Part shown: positions 1 through 11,450 of the stretch, piece after piece
Layout of the letters: every line of letters starts with the position of its first letter
Position numbering within the stretch: the first letter of the stretch is position 1
Assembly: GCF_035046505.1 (NCBI RefSeq)
Contig: NC_089824.1
Location: 51,711,274-51,775,273 of the forward strand
Length of the DNA: 64,000 bases
Origin: Tiliqua scincoides
Taxonomy: Eukaryota > Chordata > Lepidosauria > Squamata > Scincidae
Direction: 5' to 3'
The notes under the pieces: generated by a model
What the model saw: the letters and a program-made list of their open reading frames with translations, nothing else
Database searches by the model: none
Told to the model about the DNA's origin: nothing
Translations under genes and position numbers: made by a program

Positions 1-435
1 CTTGTCGCCTGAGCCCTGACAGAACAGGTCCACACAGAGAGCAACGGTCATTTTTGGCCCAGCCTACTAGATGGCTGTAAGCACCCATCAAAAGACCGAC
101 TACCTCACCCCCTCATAACTGACATAACTGAGAGTTTAGGGGATTGCATGCCCTTGCTCCATTCAGGCTGCAAATTTCTGGGTCCTCTGTCTAGATACCC
201 TGACAGTTACAAGCTGTCCCATATCTGACCCATATCAGCTGCAGCTGGATAAGCAGGGATGTCTGTTTCAATTGATGAACCACCAACTGTAGAGTGCTGA
301 GGAGTAGCAATGTCCATGGCTTCCTGTACAGCTGAAGGTGTTACTGTTAAGGATGAGAGGGAATTTGGGCGGCGGGGGGTGGGGGGATTGGGGACATTGG
401 GGCATTTTGCATCATGTGATGATGCCACCAGCACT
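1..435. other. Unassigned sequence at window edge
   Basis: This stretch lies just downstream (minus sense) of the stop that closes the L1 reading frame. It may be L1 3' untranslated region or unrelated flank. A 75-codon open frame on the minus strand (207-434) is proline and serine rich, has no recognisable domain and starts right after the L1 stop, so I do not call it a gene. I see no repeat ends or tail in it. Confidence 0.35.
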
Positions 436-1612
436 CACTTCTGGATTTTGAAGCCTGTCAATAGTAGTAAGAGGTCCATTACTGCAACATTCATTATTTT
501 CTCTATAAGTTCATCTTTCGTTGGAATTCTAGAATCTTTCCAATATTTAGCATACAAAATTCTGGCAACTGTTAATAATGACTAAATATGCATCATTTTC
601 TTTATCTATAATATCCAAAGTAATATTAAGCAAAAAGAATTCTGGTTTCAATGGTATGATAAAACCAACAATCTCTTGTATTAAACTTCCTACCATTCTC
701 CAATATAATTGCATTTTTTACATGACCACCACATATGATAAAACGTTCCTTCCACACACTTACATTTCCAGCAGTTTTTTGATACATTCTGGTTAATCTT
801 TACCAATTTTGTAGGTGTCACCATCTACAGAACATTTTATATACATTTTCTTCAAAATTTGTTGATCTAGTAAATTTTATATTATATTTCCAAATCTGTT
901 CCCATTGCTCTATTGTGATATTATGACCTATGTTTTGCACCCATTTTATCATACCATCTTTTATTGTTTCTTCTTGCATCTCAAAATCTAATAAAAACAC
1001 ATATTCTTTTCATGTGTTTTTCATTTGTTTCTAAAAATATTCTATCAAATGGTGTCTGTTCCATATAAAATCCTTCTTGCTTATCGCTCCCATATCTTGA
1101 GTCTAATTGTAGATGAGTCCACCAGTCCATCTCGACCTCTTGTATTGTCAATTCTTCCTTTGTCTTTAATTTTCCATCTTTTTTCAATAGGTTCTCATAT
1201 CTATAGTTTTTTTGTCTCCATTGGTCGGGTACATGCTTCTAGTGGAGCCACCCACGGGGGAATTTTTATATACATCTGCCTTTGTATCCTAATCCAAATC
1301 CATAATAAAGATTTCCTTAATATATGATTGTTAAATCTCTTATATTCATTCTCTTTTCCATACCATACAAAACCAGTCAGGGAGACCCATATCTCCTCTT
1401 AATTTTGCATCTTGCAGAGCCTTCATTTCAATTCTTGGTTTCTTCCCCTGCAATATAAATTTTGATATAATTTGAGTAACTTCTTTAAAATATTTTGTTT
1501 CAAAATTACAGGAATTGTCTGAAAAAGAAGGATTAATTTAGGCAAAACGTTCATTTTCACTGCAGCAACTCTTCCCATCAGTGATAGTTGTCATTCTTTT
1601 CTAAGTGTGAAA
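436..1612 (-). mobile_element. L1 LINE, decayed 3' part of ORF2
   Basis: Read on the minus strand, the sequence gives the C-terminal third of an L1 ORF2 polyprotein (endonuclease and reverse transcriptase). The conserved block [15 protein letters not shown] near 1555-1510 opens it. A tryptophan-rich EQWEQIWKYNIKFT block at about 860-910 follows, then the FCRW and final MDLLLLLTGFKIQK region next to a stop at 436-438. These blocks are typical of L1 ORF2 ends in vertebrates. The reading frame is broken several times, so only 60-68 codon pieces remain open. The 5' portion is absent, as expected for a 5'-truncated LINE. L1 clade is well supported; the subfamily is not determined. Confidence 0.8.
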
Positions 1613-2036
1613 GTTGAAAGCTTTTCTAAGTGTGCCAAACTGCACGTGAGTGCTCTGCGCTGAGCCTCCTGCCGCCATTTCCAGGGTCATGTCAAGTCAC
1701 AATCTCTCTGCCAGGCAGCAGGCATCCCACAATGCCCCAGTGAATGCCTCAAGACACTCAGGGTGTAGGAACACACAGTTTGTGAACTCTGTCTTAGATT
1801 GATCTAGTATGGATAGTTTTATGCTCTTATGTTCAAGACATGCTTGTGCAATAGTACAGTACATCCTGTTATGACCGCTGACCAGCCATGTGTTTTCCTT
1901 AGATAGATTAGTGGTTAAATTGTGAGAAGTAAGAAGCCCATGCAGTCTAGCTACACACAAATGCTCAACAATAATGCTTTCTTAACAGATAAAAACACAT
2001 GAATGTTGGTAAAAATACAAACATATGAATGTTTAC
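1613..2036. other. Unassigned stretch
   Basis: No repeat termini, tail or coding signal seen. An 87-codon open frame on the minus strand (1697-1960) has no recognisable domain and is left as chance. Confidence 0.4.
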
Positions 2037-2300
2037 CCCTGCTAACTGGGTAAGAGACACTTTTTCAAGTGGGCACTCCTCTTTTATTAACAGCAGGAGA
2101 GTAAACTGGCCCACCTCACAACTACAATGTCTTTTCTAATGGCTGCCTGCTAGTGTTCTTTTGCATCTTTTAGATTGTGAGCCCTTTTGGGACAGGGAGC
2201 CATTGGTTATTTGATTTTTTTCTGTAAACTGCTTTGTGAAAAAGCTTTTTGTTGAAAAGCAGTATATAAATACTGTTAATAAATACTTCTAATAATAAAT
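2037..2300 (+). mobile_element. L2-type LINE 3' end
   Basis: The block runs from GGGTAAGAGACACTTTTTCA through TTGTGAGCCCTTTTGGGACA to AAAAGCAGTATATAAATACT and an AT-rich tail. It recurs at 5836-6113 (plus) and 22495-22767 (minus), with a partial copy near 44830-44898. The pattern of a 'gtgagcccttttgggaca' block, then 'aaactgctttgtgaa', then 'agcagtatataaat' and AAT-type repeats is the standard end of L2-clade 3' untranslated regions. Only the untranslated end is present here. L2 rather than CR1 is inferred from the AAT-type tail. Confidence 0.7.
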
Positions 2301-2417
2301 TATAAATTTGTATAAATTTATAATAAAGTATAAAGGTGACCTTAAGTTGCCTCCCCTCCTGGAGTGGTCTGAATGTCTGCAGGAATCCGCATTAAACTCC
2401 AGGAGATTATTCTGTGT

Positions 2418-3338
2418 CTGTGTTTCTCAAACTGTGGGTCACGAACCAATTTCAGGTTGGTCCCCATTCATTTCAATATTTTATTTTTAATATATTAGAT
2501 TTGATGCTACCATGGTATGTGATTGTTTCAGTTCAGTTTTATTACTGTACACAACTGAACATACATACTACCCATCATAGCATCCTAACATAGGCTCTTG
2601 ACAACATAATATACTAAAAATTAATAGATCTAAGTCTGGATAAGACTAAGTTTGGTCTAGTTATTGTGGATTGAACAGAGTACAGTAACTGAGGAAGGTA
2701 CTTCTGAAAGTCTTCTAGTTCATATTGAATTAAAAACTTATTCAGAATATAAATACGCCTCTATGAGCAACCTGGAAGGCCACAATCCACTCTCTTCCTC
2801 CTGATGCTAACTGCAGCAGCTAAAAATTTAGCCACCCTCTGCGTTACCTCTGGATTTGCATCTGATAGAAGAGAATGACTATAAACTTGACCTGGGTGTT
2901 TGGTGAGATCTTCTAACAGTGGGGAGATAAGGGATAACCATGCATCCTTATAAAAACGGAATCCAGCAAAAAAATGACTGGTGGTTTCTGGTTGGTTTGC
3001 CCCACAAGGACACAGTCGCTCTAAAAATGGAACCTTCCGAAAGCGTCCTTCCACTACAGCTGAGGGCAAACTATCATACCACCCCAATGTAGTATGTGAT
3101 TGCATTTGGGGAAATGTTACAGACCTGTACTTTCAACAAGCTACTATGTATATTCTTTCAACAATGATAGTAAATGGGACTTACACCTGGGTAAATGTGG
3201 GTAGGATTTCAGCCTAGAATTGTTAAAAATTTTCCTGCCTGATGATATCACTTCCAGTCATGACACCACTCCTGGTGGGTCCTGACAGATTCTAATTCTA
3301 AAAAGTGGGTCCCGGTGCTAAATGTGTGAGAACCACTG
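2418..3338. mobile_element. hAT-type element carrying an inserted LINE
   Basis: The left end reads CTGTGTTTCTCAAACTGTGG and the right end TGTGAGAACCACTG, a usual hAT terminal inverted repeat pair. The 8-bp flanks are ttctgtgt (2410-2417) and ttctatgt (3339-3346), 7 of 8 matching, as hAT transposases produce. No transposase coding is left, so this is a non-autonomous or gutted copy. Its middle is occupied by the LINE at 2526-3091, so the hAT is the older of the two. Confidence 0.75.
2526..3091 (-). mobile_element. 5'-truncated LINE, C-terminal ORF2 fragment
   Basis: On the minus strand an open frame runs from the insertion edge through LPSAVVEGRF, then a CCHC-like knuckle beginning RLCPCG and continuing to a histidine (SHFF), and ends LLSDANPEVTQRVAKFLAAA. 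The same domain order is seen at 25500-25757, 29967-31570 and 44908-45378, so these are one clade. The 3' tail contains AATAAAACTGAACTGAAAC. The insert is bounded by an 11-bp direct repeat, gtatgtgattg, at 2515-2525 and 3092-3102. That is a target duplication and shows a clean insertion into the hAT at 2418-3338. I lean towards the I superfamily (Vingi-like), with low certainty on the clade name. Confidence 0.75.
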
Positions 3339-3546
3339 TTCTATGTGTTCTGTATGTTTATAGTTAATTTTTAGGAAAGACTATCTGTGAGAACAATAGA
3401 ATTTGGTATTGTGTATAGAGAATAATAATATTTATATGATGCTTCTGTTTGTCCAATGTATTTCACTGGTGTAATTTCATTAACCCCATGGTGGCTAACT
3501 GCATTTACAAAAATGTAAATACACAAGGGATAAGTATCAGATTTGT

Positions 3547-4388
3547 GGCCCAGTCCTAAGAAAGGGAAGTGCTGGCAGAATGTGTGTTCTGCTGGCGCTG
3601 GGTCCTACAAAAGTGCCATAAAATGCCTTGTGATAGTGCAGAGAGCTGGTGCACCAGTGGGAAGTTCAGTTTTCCCAAAGTTTGCACACATGCCAGTGGA
3701 GCGATGGAGGCCCACTGGAATAGGTGAGTCCACCACAGGGATTGGAATGGGGTGGGGGCAGGGAAGAGATTGAACCAGGTGGGGGGAGCGTGGAAGGGAG
3801 TGGTTACAGGGGTGACGGTGGGTGGATCAGACCTGGGAAAGGTGGGTTCAGCAGCACTGATATATGCCAAATTCCGAAGCACTTCCTGGAATTATTTTCC
3901 TTTACCCCTCTGTAAGCCTTTGATTGCCAGAGGGTCACCTTGGACCTGCTCCAGCTCTTTAGTTGGCACTGAATGTCTGAGAAGGCAAAGGGGGTGTGGC
4001 AGTTCACACCAGAGGGGATAGTATCTGGCGCAAGTCACCCATGCTGGGTGCAACCTTCTTTCATCTCTGACATGTCTCTCGCCCTCCCTGTTAGTCCCCA
4101 TTCCACTCTCCCCCACCTTGTTCTGCTCTCCCTAATGGTTGGCAACCTTCGGTCTCAAAAGACTATTGTATAAGCCTACAGCACCCGGTATTCCCAGGCG
4201 GACTCCCATCCAAGTACTAACCAGGCCTGACCCTGCTTAGCTTCCAAGATCAGACAAGATCGGGCATGTGCAGGGTAACAGTTGCTCTCCCCACTGACTC
4301 ACCATTGGTGGGGAGGGATGTTCCTCTTCCTATCATCACATGCTGGGCCTCCATGGCCTCTCCTGCCAATGGCCCATAGGATTGTGCT
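3547..4388. mobile_element. CAATCC-type MITE holding a 5S SINE
   Basis: The left end reads GGCCCAGTCCTAAG and the right end CCCATAGGATTGTGC, which are imperfect inverted repeats of the CAATCC family seen many times in the window. The interior shares the family's signature of a 'ggacctgctccagct' type palindromic block and 'gggtgcaacc' segments. No coding capacity is evident. A 5S-derived SINE sits inside it at 4133-4282. The ends are decayed and I do not see a sure target duplication, so the limits are approximate. Confidence 0.5.
4133..4282 (-). mobile_element. 5S rRNA-derived SINE
   Basis: On the minus strand this reads as most of a vertebrate 5S rRNA gene: the box A region GGAAGCTAAGCAGGGTCAGG, then TACTTGGATGGGAG of box C, then AATACCGGGTGCTGTAGGCT. 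A non-5S tail follows, containing GAGACCGAAGGTTGCCAACC. The first 15 or so bases differ from true 5S. Flanks tgctctccc at 4124-4132 and 4283-4291 form a 9-bp target duplication. This is a SINE and not a functional 5S gene, because it has the extra tail and the duplication and lacks the T-run terminator right after the 5S part. Mobilisation would depend on a LINE sharing the tail (see 56583-57013). Confidence 0.9.
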
Positions 4389-4390
4389 GT

Positions 4391-5835
4391 TATTTTCAGT
4401 GGCTTTTACAAAGTCTTCCTGTTTCCCTCACATATAACTATGTGAAGCTTACAGAAAAATGAGAAATTACATTAACTCATTTCTGCCCAGCCCACTGGTG
4501 TATACATTTGATCCCTGTTGCATATATGCAATGTTGGGCAGAAATGGCTTAAAAGTATACTACCTGCCAAATGAGCTGCCTCTAAAATTGCTTTTCCATT
4601 GCAAGCATCTGTTTCTTCCCCCCCCCCCACTGCTTCTATTCTAACAGTATTTCCGAAAATAGTGTATTAATGATGTCGCAGCTTGAGATAGATCTTTCTA
4701 ATATATACCAAATTGCATCCAAAACATGGGTCTTATGTTAGCCAAAAGATCTCTCAAGAGGATATAAAAACAGCTAAAGCTACTGCTTCTCATTTGTCAG
4801 AGGGATGGATTACTGAGAGCATATTTGGCATTCACTTCAAATCTGAAATGTTGGATTTGCACCATTTTCAACAAATCAGGGGAAATAAAGCCTCTGTTTC
4901 AACAGGCCTATTCCAAACATCGGGGTTGTTTTGTTTATTTTATTTTATTTCATTTTTTTTTGCTAGAAGAAAATGTACTTTGTCTTTAATAAAATACAGG
5001 ATGGGCTTTATCTCTGGAACTGTGTTTGATACACATGTAAAGGACAAAGAGTTTGTATTATGAACCTGATATAGTTTAACAGGTTTTGTGGCATCCAAAT
5101 GAATAATAGTGGAGGGCAAAGAAGATAAATAGGAATAGGGAAGGGAAGATAGGCATTGTGTGATCATCCATCTGAAGGCCAACACACACTGAAGTAGCAA
5201 GAACTAAGCTGATCAATGAAATCAAATCTGCCCACATGGCCCTTTTTCAGATTTATTGTTGTCCCTCTGCCTTGTAAAAACACTGTTTGGTGAACTTCAG
5301 AATGCCTGGGAGGTCAGCTCTGTGTACAGAAGCAGATCAAAATCTGCTTTCCTAAGAGAAGCTTATCTCAATGCAACCAACTTATTTTAGCGTCCATATC
5401 TCTTCTGAAGGCTGTATCGGTGATACCGAGCATGTCTGGTTCTCAGAAAGGCCAGAATGAGATAACAAAAGCTCTTCTTCGACATCAGCTCTAAAAAAAA
5501 ATCCTGACAACAAGCCAGAAAACCAAAGCAAAGAGTGTAAAGCCATGAAGCGAATGCTTCCCTTACAGAGTTCAGGAAAGTATCTGCCCAAGTTTCTGCA
5601 CACATAGATGGGATCTTTCCAAATTCTTTGCAACTTTGGAAAAAATAATGTGAATTGAATCCTGTCAATGAAGGTCCTATTATGTGATCCAAAGATCTGC
5701 AAAGGGCCATTTGCTGGAAAACAATATTTCTGAAAATAATGGCTGTACTAAATAATCAAGCTTTAGCAAAGATAACATTTGGAAGCACTTGCAAAAGCTG
5801 TGATGGTACACCTCAATTCAATTAGAACTTCCAAA
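4391..5835. other. Unassigned stretch
   Basis: No element ends or domains recognised. Open frames here (up to 116 codons at 4713-5063) overlap on both strands and show no domain. A T-rich run near 4930-4960 and a C-run at 4619-4630 are low complexity. Confidence 0.4.
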
Positions 5836-6067
5836 CCCCTACTGATTGGGTAAGAGGCACTTTTTCAAGTGGGTGCTCCTTTTTTTAGCAGGGGGAGAGT
5901 AACTGGCCTTCCTCACCCCAGCAGTGTCTTTTTTAGTGGCTGTCTGCTGGTGTTCTTTTGCATCTTTTTAGATTGTGAGCCCTTTTGGGACAGGATGCCA
6001 TCAGTTATTTGATTTTCTCTGTGAACCACTTGGTGAACTTTGAATTGAAAAACAGTACATAAATACT

Positions 6068-6112
<45 letters not shown>

Positions 6113-6113
6113 C
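5836..6113 (+). mobile_element. L2-type LINE 3' end with AAT microsatellite
   Basis: Same family as 2037-2300, with the blocks in the same order: GGGTAAGAGGCACTTTTTCA, TTGTGAGCCCTTTTGGGACA, and AAAACAGTACATAAATACTG. It ends in about 15 AAT units (6067-6113), the tail type of L2-clade LINEs. No coding part is included. Confidence 0.75.
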
Positions 6114-6355
6114 TGTTTGAGCTGTCTTTGCCGTCCAGCCACATAGAATAAATACAGTTTTCCAGGTACTGCAGAAGAAGCATTAAAGCTGTCTCATGGA
6201 CTCCCAGTTTATCAAGGGTGACAACAAATGTTTGAAACCTGGTCTTTGCAGAAGTTGCCTGAGCACACTCCGGACTTGTGAAACTGGAAGCCACATGGAT
6301 TCTGTTTTGGAACTTATACAATCTACTGCCTTCCTACTGTTCCTTCTAAATGTGG

Positions 6356-6770
6356 GGCAGCCCATCCTACCTAACTTCCTATGTGGCAATGCAGTGGTGC
6401 CAACAAATCACTCAATGTATCCCATGGATACATGGGGTTTCAGGTCCCGGAGATCTTCTGGGTAAGGGAACATTTGTTTCCTTGCCTGGAAGTAAACCTC
6501 TGCTGCCTGCATGGATCTGTGACAGCTACTTTACTGGTGGACCTGGGAAGAGGACCTGGGAAGTCCAAGTGGTCCTGGGATGGCAGATCAAGGCCAGGTC
6601 AGGGGGATAGAGTACTGGTAGTGCCACTGCCACTGATATCCTCTCCCCTGGCTCAATTTACCCCCCTCCACTTGGCCTTCTATTTTCTGCCCTCTTTCCT
6701 CCTCGTTAGGCCCCTGTGCCCTCCTAGTCCTCCTGCACTGCCATCAAGTGTAGAAATGCTCCTAAATTGA
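6356..6770. mobile_element. CAATCC-type MITE, right end lost
   Basis: The left end CAGCCCATCCTACCTAACTT is the inverted counterpart of the right end at about 59985-60002. The interior 'ctgggtaagggaacatttgtttcc' type block is shared with copies at 10269-10447 and 47081-47254. No matching right terminus is seen before 6800, so the copy is truncated or badly decayed. Confidence 0.4.
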
Positions 6771-6872
6771 CTGCTGGTTGTACACTGCGTACAACACCAG
6801 AAGCCATTTTATGACAGCAGGACTATATTAGGCTAGGCTAGGCTTGGGCCATAAATCATGTGACCTATCAAG

Positions 6873-7222
6873 ATTAATAATAATAATATAGGTATTTATA
6901 TACTGCCTTTCTTGGTCATCAGATTTCTCTTCAGACTTTATTCAAGGCGGTTTACACAGGCAGGCTATTTAAATCCCCGTAGAGATTTTTACAATTGAAA
7001 GAAGGTTCTATCTTTCAAGAACCACAAGATTTCAGATGTTTCTTTCTGATCTGGCTTCACATTCTGGCCTCCATCCTCCCACGCTCAGAGCAGATGGAAT
7101 AACTCAGCTCAGCTTGTCAGCTGCTTCAAGGTCGCATGGTGCCGGTGGCCTCGAACTGGCGACCTGCAGATGTTATCTTCAGGCAAACGGAGGCTCTACC
7201 CTCTAGACCAGACCTCCTGCCT
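6873..7222 (-). mobile_element. tRNA-derived SINE with L2-like tail
   Basis: On the minus strand the 5' part has an RNA polymerase III box A-like motif, TGGTCTAGAGGG (7199-7210), and a box B-like motif, CAGTTCGAGGCC (7147-7158), about 50 bases apart, as in tRNA-derived SINEs. The 3' part has TGTAAACCGCCTTGAATAAA and GGCAGTATATAAATACCTAT, then ATT repeats, which match the end of L2-type LINEs. This suggests mobilisation by L2 proteins. The copy looks nearly full length. The exact SINE family name is not known to me. Confidence 0.7.
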
Positions 7223-7247
7223 TCCTGCTGTATACTTATGCATACAG

Positions 7248-7545
7248 TATGTTTATACATATTTGCATATATATTTATTTAAATGTTTCAGATTCCGCCT
7301 TTCAGTACCAAGTACCCACAAGGCAGCTAACAATACTTGAAAATACCATTCATAAATGCAACAATAAAAGCAGTGTGTGCTTTCTTCTTGCTCAACTGGC
7401 ATCCAGGTGTACCTTTCCTAACCCTCTGTCTTGTAGGAGAAGGCTGAATTCCTTTTCCGACATCTGCGCTGGCTGCCTCTCATTTTCCAGGTGCAATTCA
7501 ATGTACTTTTATGGACCTATGAAGTCTTTAATACAGTCGTGCACA
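7248..7545. mobile_element. L2/CR1-type LINE scraps
   Basis: Around 7265-7310 an 'atttatttaaatgtttcagattccgcctttcag' type block resembles the minus strand of an L2/CR1 3' end. At 7468-7545 the plus strand encodes HLRWLPLIFQVQFNVLLWTY, the L2-clade block after the reverse transcriptase (usual form LHWLPIRFRIxFKVLxLTYK). The two scraps are in opposite orientations, so they are separate insertions or the result of rearrangement. Confidence 0.5.
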
Positions 7546-7899
7546 AACCTACCACTGTCATGATGTCCTCCTTGCTGCAGACATGGAACCTAGCACTGAA
7601 AGTAATTGGCGATGATGCAAGAGGCAAGAACATGATGATGTCACCACCACGTACTTCCAGGTTGCAAGACCATGATGTGACCCTGAAAATGGCAGTAAGA
7701 GGCTGAGGGTGGGTGGATGGACTTTTCATGCTGCAGCAACCTTATGCATGGAGCTCTGCCTGCTGAATCAAGCCTCTACTTCAGCAATATTCAGCATCAT
7801 GTCATGGTCTTGCTGCTGAGCAGTGAGCATTCCATTCACTGCACTGCCCTACAGAGCTGAGCCTCACAGTCTGGGAACTACTGCCTTAACAGCTTGACA

Positions 7900-8408
7900 G
7901 TCCAATTCTATCTAGCGCTGGCACAGCGGAGCTACACAGCCCACACTGTACCCTGTACAGGGTTTGAGCAGGCTGGAGGTCTCCTTGGAATATTTGTTCC
8001 CTAACCCTGTGTCAAGCCCCAAACTGCCCAATGGGGCTACTTGGGTCTGCTCCAATTGCTGGTGCAAGTATGAGAAGCCCCATGTCAGGGGAAAAGGCTT
8101 GGGAGGGGGAATAGGATTCAGCGGAGGCTTTCTCCATTGATTCCAATCCTCTCTTGGGCCTGAACTGCCTCCTCTCCAGCCCCATTGTGAAACACCCCCT
8201 CCCTGCCTCTGCTCCGCCTTCCCCTGCCCTTGTGCTGCTTGGCGCCATATCACCAGCACTGTCTGCCGTGGGTGTGGCAGCACCAGGCCTTCCTGGTGGT
8301 GCTCCTTACTTGCACAGTGCCACAAACATGCTTTACAACATGTTTGTGATACCTAGAGCCAGCGCAGAGGCTCCCTGAGCTGGTCTAGCCAGCGACTAAG
8401 ATTGTGCC
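7900..8408. mobile_element. CAATCC-type MITE
   Basis: The left end GTCCAATTCTATCTAGCGCT and right end GCCAGCGACTAAGATTGTGC are inverted repeats of each other with a few mismatches. The interior carries the family's 'gggctacttgggtctgctccaattgctggtgcaag' type palindromic block near 8033-8068. About 510 bp, no coding capacity; the longer open frames in it (7912-8325 minus) run through repeat sequence. Confidence 0.6.
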
Positions 8409-10059
8409 ATGAATCTTGCGTAACTCTGAGCCCATCTTCTCCCTTATGCTCCACTACAACTCTTAAGAATCACTGAGACCATTTTCACTTAAACTTCATT
8501 ACAACCTCTAAGATCCATTGTGTCCAAGTTCACTCAGCACAGGAAAATACAGAAGAATCTTCCCAATGGTGGATTCCTGCCCCCCTCATGGAACTCATTC
8601 CACCCAGTTTTGATAAGGTAGTACCGTTATTGGACTGGATCCAACCCTCTCTTGCACAGGCATTGAAAGGTTGCCATGACACCCCAAATGAGGCTTCATG
8701 ACCCCATTGGGGTCACGACCCATGGGTTGAAGAACACTGCTGTAAAGGACCATGAAAGTTAGAGTACATTTGCCTTCCAGAAGTGCCAGGAAACTCTCCT
8801 GAGTTTTTAACAATCTATAACAATGAGATAAAACGGAAGCATGTGGCAATTCAGCATTAAAATTAGAAATTCCCTCCAGCTCTGTCTAACCAAAGACCTA
8901 TAGGACGCCTGTGTGAGAGCAGCAGGAAACTAGACCCTAGCCACTGACCCTCACGGTATCAGTGTCCTGAAAACAATACTAGGTGTTGACATAACTGTGG
9001 TATCTCCCCTCACTTGGATTTCACTTGGTTTTTGGTTTACAACAGCAAAAGTACCTGGGACTTGCGGCTCGATGACACAAACTCAGCCGGGGAGGCAATT
9101 CTCTTTTTCTAAAGAAAAAAAATGTGCTTGGTTGGGTCCCAGGTTTGCCTACAGCTAAAGCATCAAAAGTTCACAAATGCATTTGTAATTGCTTTTCTTC
9201 CCCTTTGCAAGGAAAAACAAACAACTTAACTTCACATTTAATTATTCTCAGGCATCCCATAAGGAGACAATGAAACAATAGGGGAAGAGACGATAACCCG
9301 CTTGATGTCTGGAAATGGCTTCCTGAATTCACCTTGGACAGAAGAGAAAGATGGCATTTTTATATTGTCTTTTTCTTTTCCTGATGTTGTTGCTACTGAT
9401 CTTTTTTCCTCTAATTTTCCTGCAATCTAGCCTTGGACCAAAGTCAAAAAGCCCTGGTAAGCCATCCTGGTCTTTTATTGCAGAGATAGGTCTCCCGTTG
9501 CCAGGTTTTTAAAAGAGTGCTGCTTCTATGACTATTTGGGGCCTGTATCTCAAGGGCAGTAATTGGCTCTTGTCTGAATAACAACAGCAAGAAAGACTGA
9601 GAAAGGTTATGTGGCTTATTGCTCTGAGTCAGCAGCCTGAAAGAGACGCAAATGCAGTAACAACAGGAGGCCCCCTGGAGGAAGGTGGGATCCTGCAGGA
9701 AGAGCAAAGGAAGAAGCTGAAAAATGGCCGATGACAGCTATCTAAGTCCTATTGAGTTCAGTGGAACTTATTTATAGAATTGGGTGACAAGAGCTCTGAG
9801 CTTCCTCAAAAGAAGATTGTTATTGTTCAGCAAGGAAAATTGGATGTGTTATACTAAGAAAAAAATAGGTGCAGCATCACATGCTATGATCCTAGACTGT
9901 GATGATCACTGGGTAGATGTGGCATTTGACCAAGGTGCTGAACCATGGATGGTTCAAAGATGATTGTCACAACCACCACCTATGATAAGTACATGACAAG
10001 ACCATGTAACTAGTCCATCTGTGGCCTAAACATCCATGAAAGGCCAGGTGCATTTTAGT
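8409..10059. other. Mostly unassigned stretch
   Basis: Around 8690-8740 the sequence GGGTTGAAGAACACTG looks like the right end of a hAT element, but no left partner is seen. Around 9745-9785 a short stretch resembles the small 'cattgagttcagtggaactta' MITE found at 49804-49892. The rest has no recognised repeat or coding signal and may be old unique DNA. Confidence 0.4.
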
Positions 10060-10268
10060 AGCACAGGCATTCCCCAGTATCCATGAATCCGGTATCCGCA
10101 GATCTGGTTGGTTGCGGTTCCCAGTGCTTCCCCCCCCCAATTACCTTTGTTTAACTTCTTTACATTTGTGTAAAGTAATAACTTGTCTTGCTTCAACCAA
10201 AGGTTATAAGGAGAGAGCTTATAACAAGACAAGCAGGCAGGGAAGCTGCAGGCTGGAAGGGAGACTAA

Positions 10269-10447
10269 GAGCCCAATCCTATCCAACTTTCCATTGCTGA
10301 TGCAACTGTGCCAATGGGGTGTGTGCTGCATCTTGTGGTAAGGGGATTGTCACAGAGGCCTCCTCAAGGTAAGTGAACATCTGTTTCCTTATCTCGGGGC
10401 TCTGTTGCAGTTGCATCAACACTGAAAAGTTGGATAGGACTGGGCCC
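10269..10447. mobile_element. Short CAATCC-type MITE
   Basis: Terminal inverted repeats of about 25 bp: left GAGCCCAATCCTATCCAACT, right AGTTGGATAGGACTGGGCCC. Only 179 bp long, with no coding. The inner sequence ('ctgatgcaactgtgccaatggggtgtg') matches the element at 47081-47254. Flanks taa and caa hint at a 3-bp duplication of the kind PIF/Harbinger elements make, but with a mismatch. Confidence 0.7.
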
Positions 10448-11173
10448 CAAGACCTAACAGGAAGCAGGAAGTTACCATTCACTCTAAGTCTCCACAGAAT
10501 GCTAGTTCTGGCAGTGTAAGGCTCTGTTAAGATTGGGCCAACAGTCTTCTTTTTCTCTCATGCAAGCTCTTATAGCCAAAACAGTAATTTGATGTGCACT
10601 TTTATGCACCAGTAGGAACAGGGGTCTCTTGAATGATTTGGAGAATCCATCACAGAAGAATTTGTACAAGTATGTTGTTAAGCTCAAGTAACTTGTCGAA
10701 ACCTGTGAAAATTCGCCACTGTCTTAGTATATAATTTTTTAATACGCAGCCCAGTGGAAACTAATTTGCATGTTATAATTACCTTACCAACTGCCTTTCA
10801 GAAGATAAAACAGAGCCATTAACTAAACTTTTACATTATCATAGTTTCTTTACTAAATATATTTGCTTTATGGCATTGCTTAACAATTCTTTTTTGAGAA
10901 CATGGCAAAAATCATGCATCATTAAACTCAACAAAGTAGACACTTTTCAGAGTTTTACATTTTGTGTTGAATTATATTGTGCAGGAAAAGTCAACATAGT
11001 GATCTGTTGCATTTTTTTAAAAGTTAAGTAAGGATTTTCATGAAGTCATTTTACTTTGTATGTATGTTGTCTAAATTTGCACAAATGATAATTTTAACAT
11101 TTGAGCTTGCATTGGAAACCAATCTACATTCCCTTCATGGTTAGCAGAAAAGATATTATTAGATGATATGGAA
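10448..11173. other. AT-rich unassigned stretch
   Basis: No repeat ends, tails or coding frames seen. The part from about 10690 to 11150 is AT-rich, free of obvious repeats and on both sides bordered by them, so it is a reasonable place to look for conserved non-coding DNA. Confidence 0.4.
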
Positions 11174-11181
11174 CTGAAGCT

Positions 11182-11450
11182 CAGAGGCGTCGCTAGAGGG
11201 GGGGCGGTGCACTAAGTTTTGCAGAGAGCCTCCCTGCAGCGTGCAAGCGGCTCCTCCCCCTCCCCTTGGGAGCCATCCGCCTCCTGCAGCATGTAAGCAG
11301 CTCCTCCCCTCCCCTTTTGGAGCCATGTGGGTGGGGGTGGGGGAAACGGAGATGAATGGCTCCCAAGAGGAGGCGAAGGAGCCACTTGCACACTGCAGGG
11401 AGGCTCTCTGCAAAACTTAGTGCACCGCCCCCCCTCTAGCGACGCCTCTG
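11182..11450. mobile_element. hAT-type foldback element
   Basis: The ends CAGAGGCGTCGCTAGAGGGG and CCCCTCTAGCGACGCCTCTG are exact inverted complements. The match continues inward for about 65 bp (through 'gcactaagttttgcagagagcctccctgcag') with very few changes. The 269-bp element is mostly arms. Flanks ctgaagct (11174-11181) and ttgaagcg (11451-11458) match at 6 of 8, in line with a hAT 8-bp duplication. No coding. Confidence 0.75.

Noticed and set aside
207-434. 75-codon frame after the L1 stop, as a second L1 product or host exon
   Set aside because: No match I recognise; it is proline/serine-rich and short, with an overlapping frame on the other strand.
8690-8740. A complete hAT element near 8.7 kb
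   Set aside because: The right-end-like GGGTTGAAGAACACTG has no matching left terminus and no 8-bp pair, so only a scrap can be claimed.
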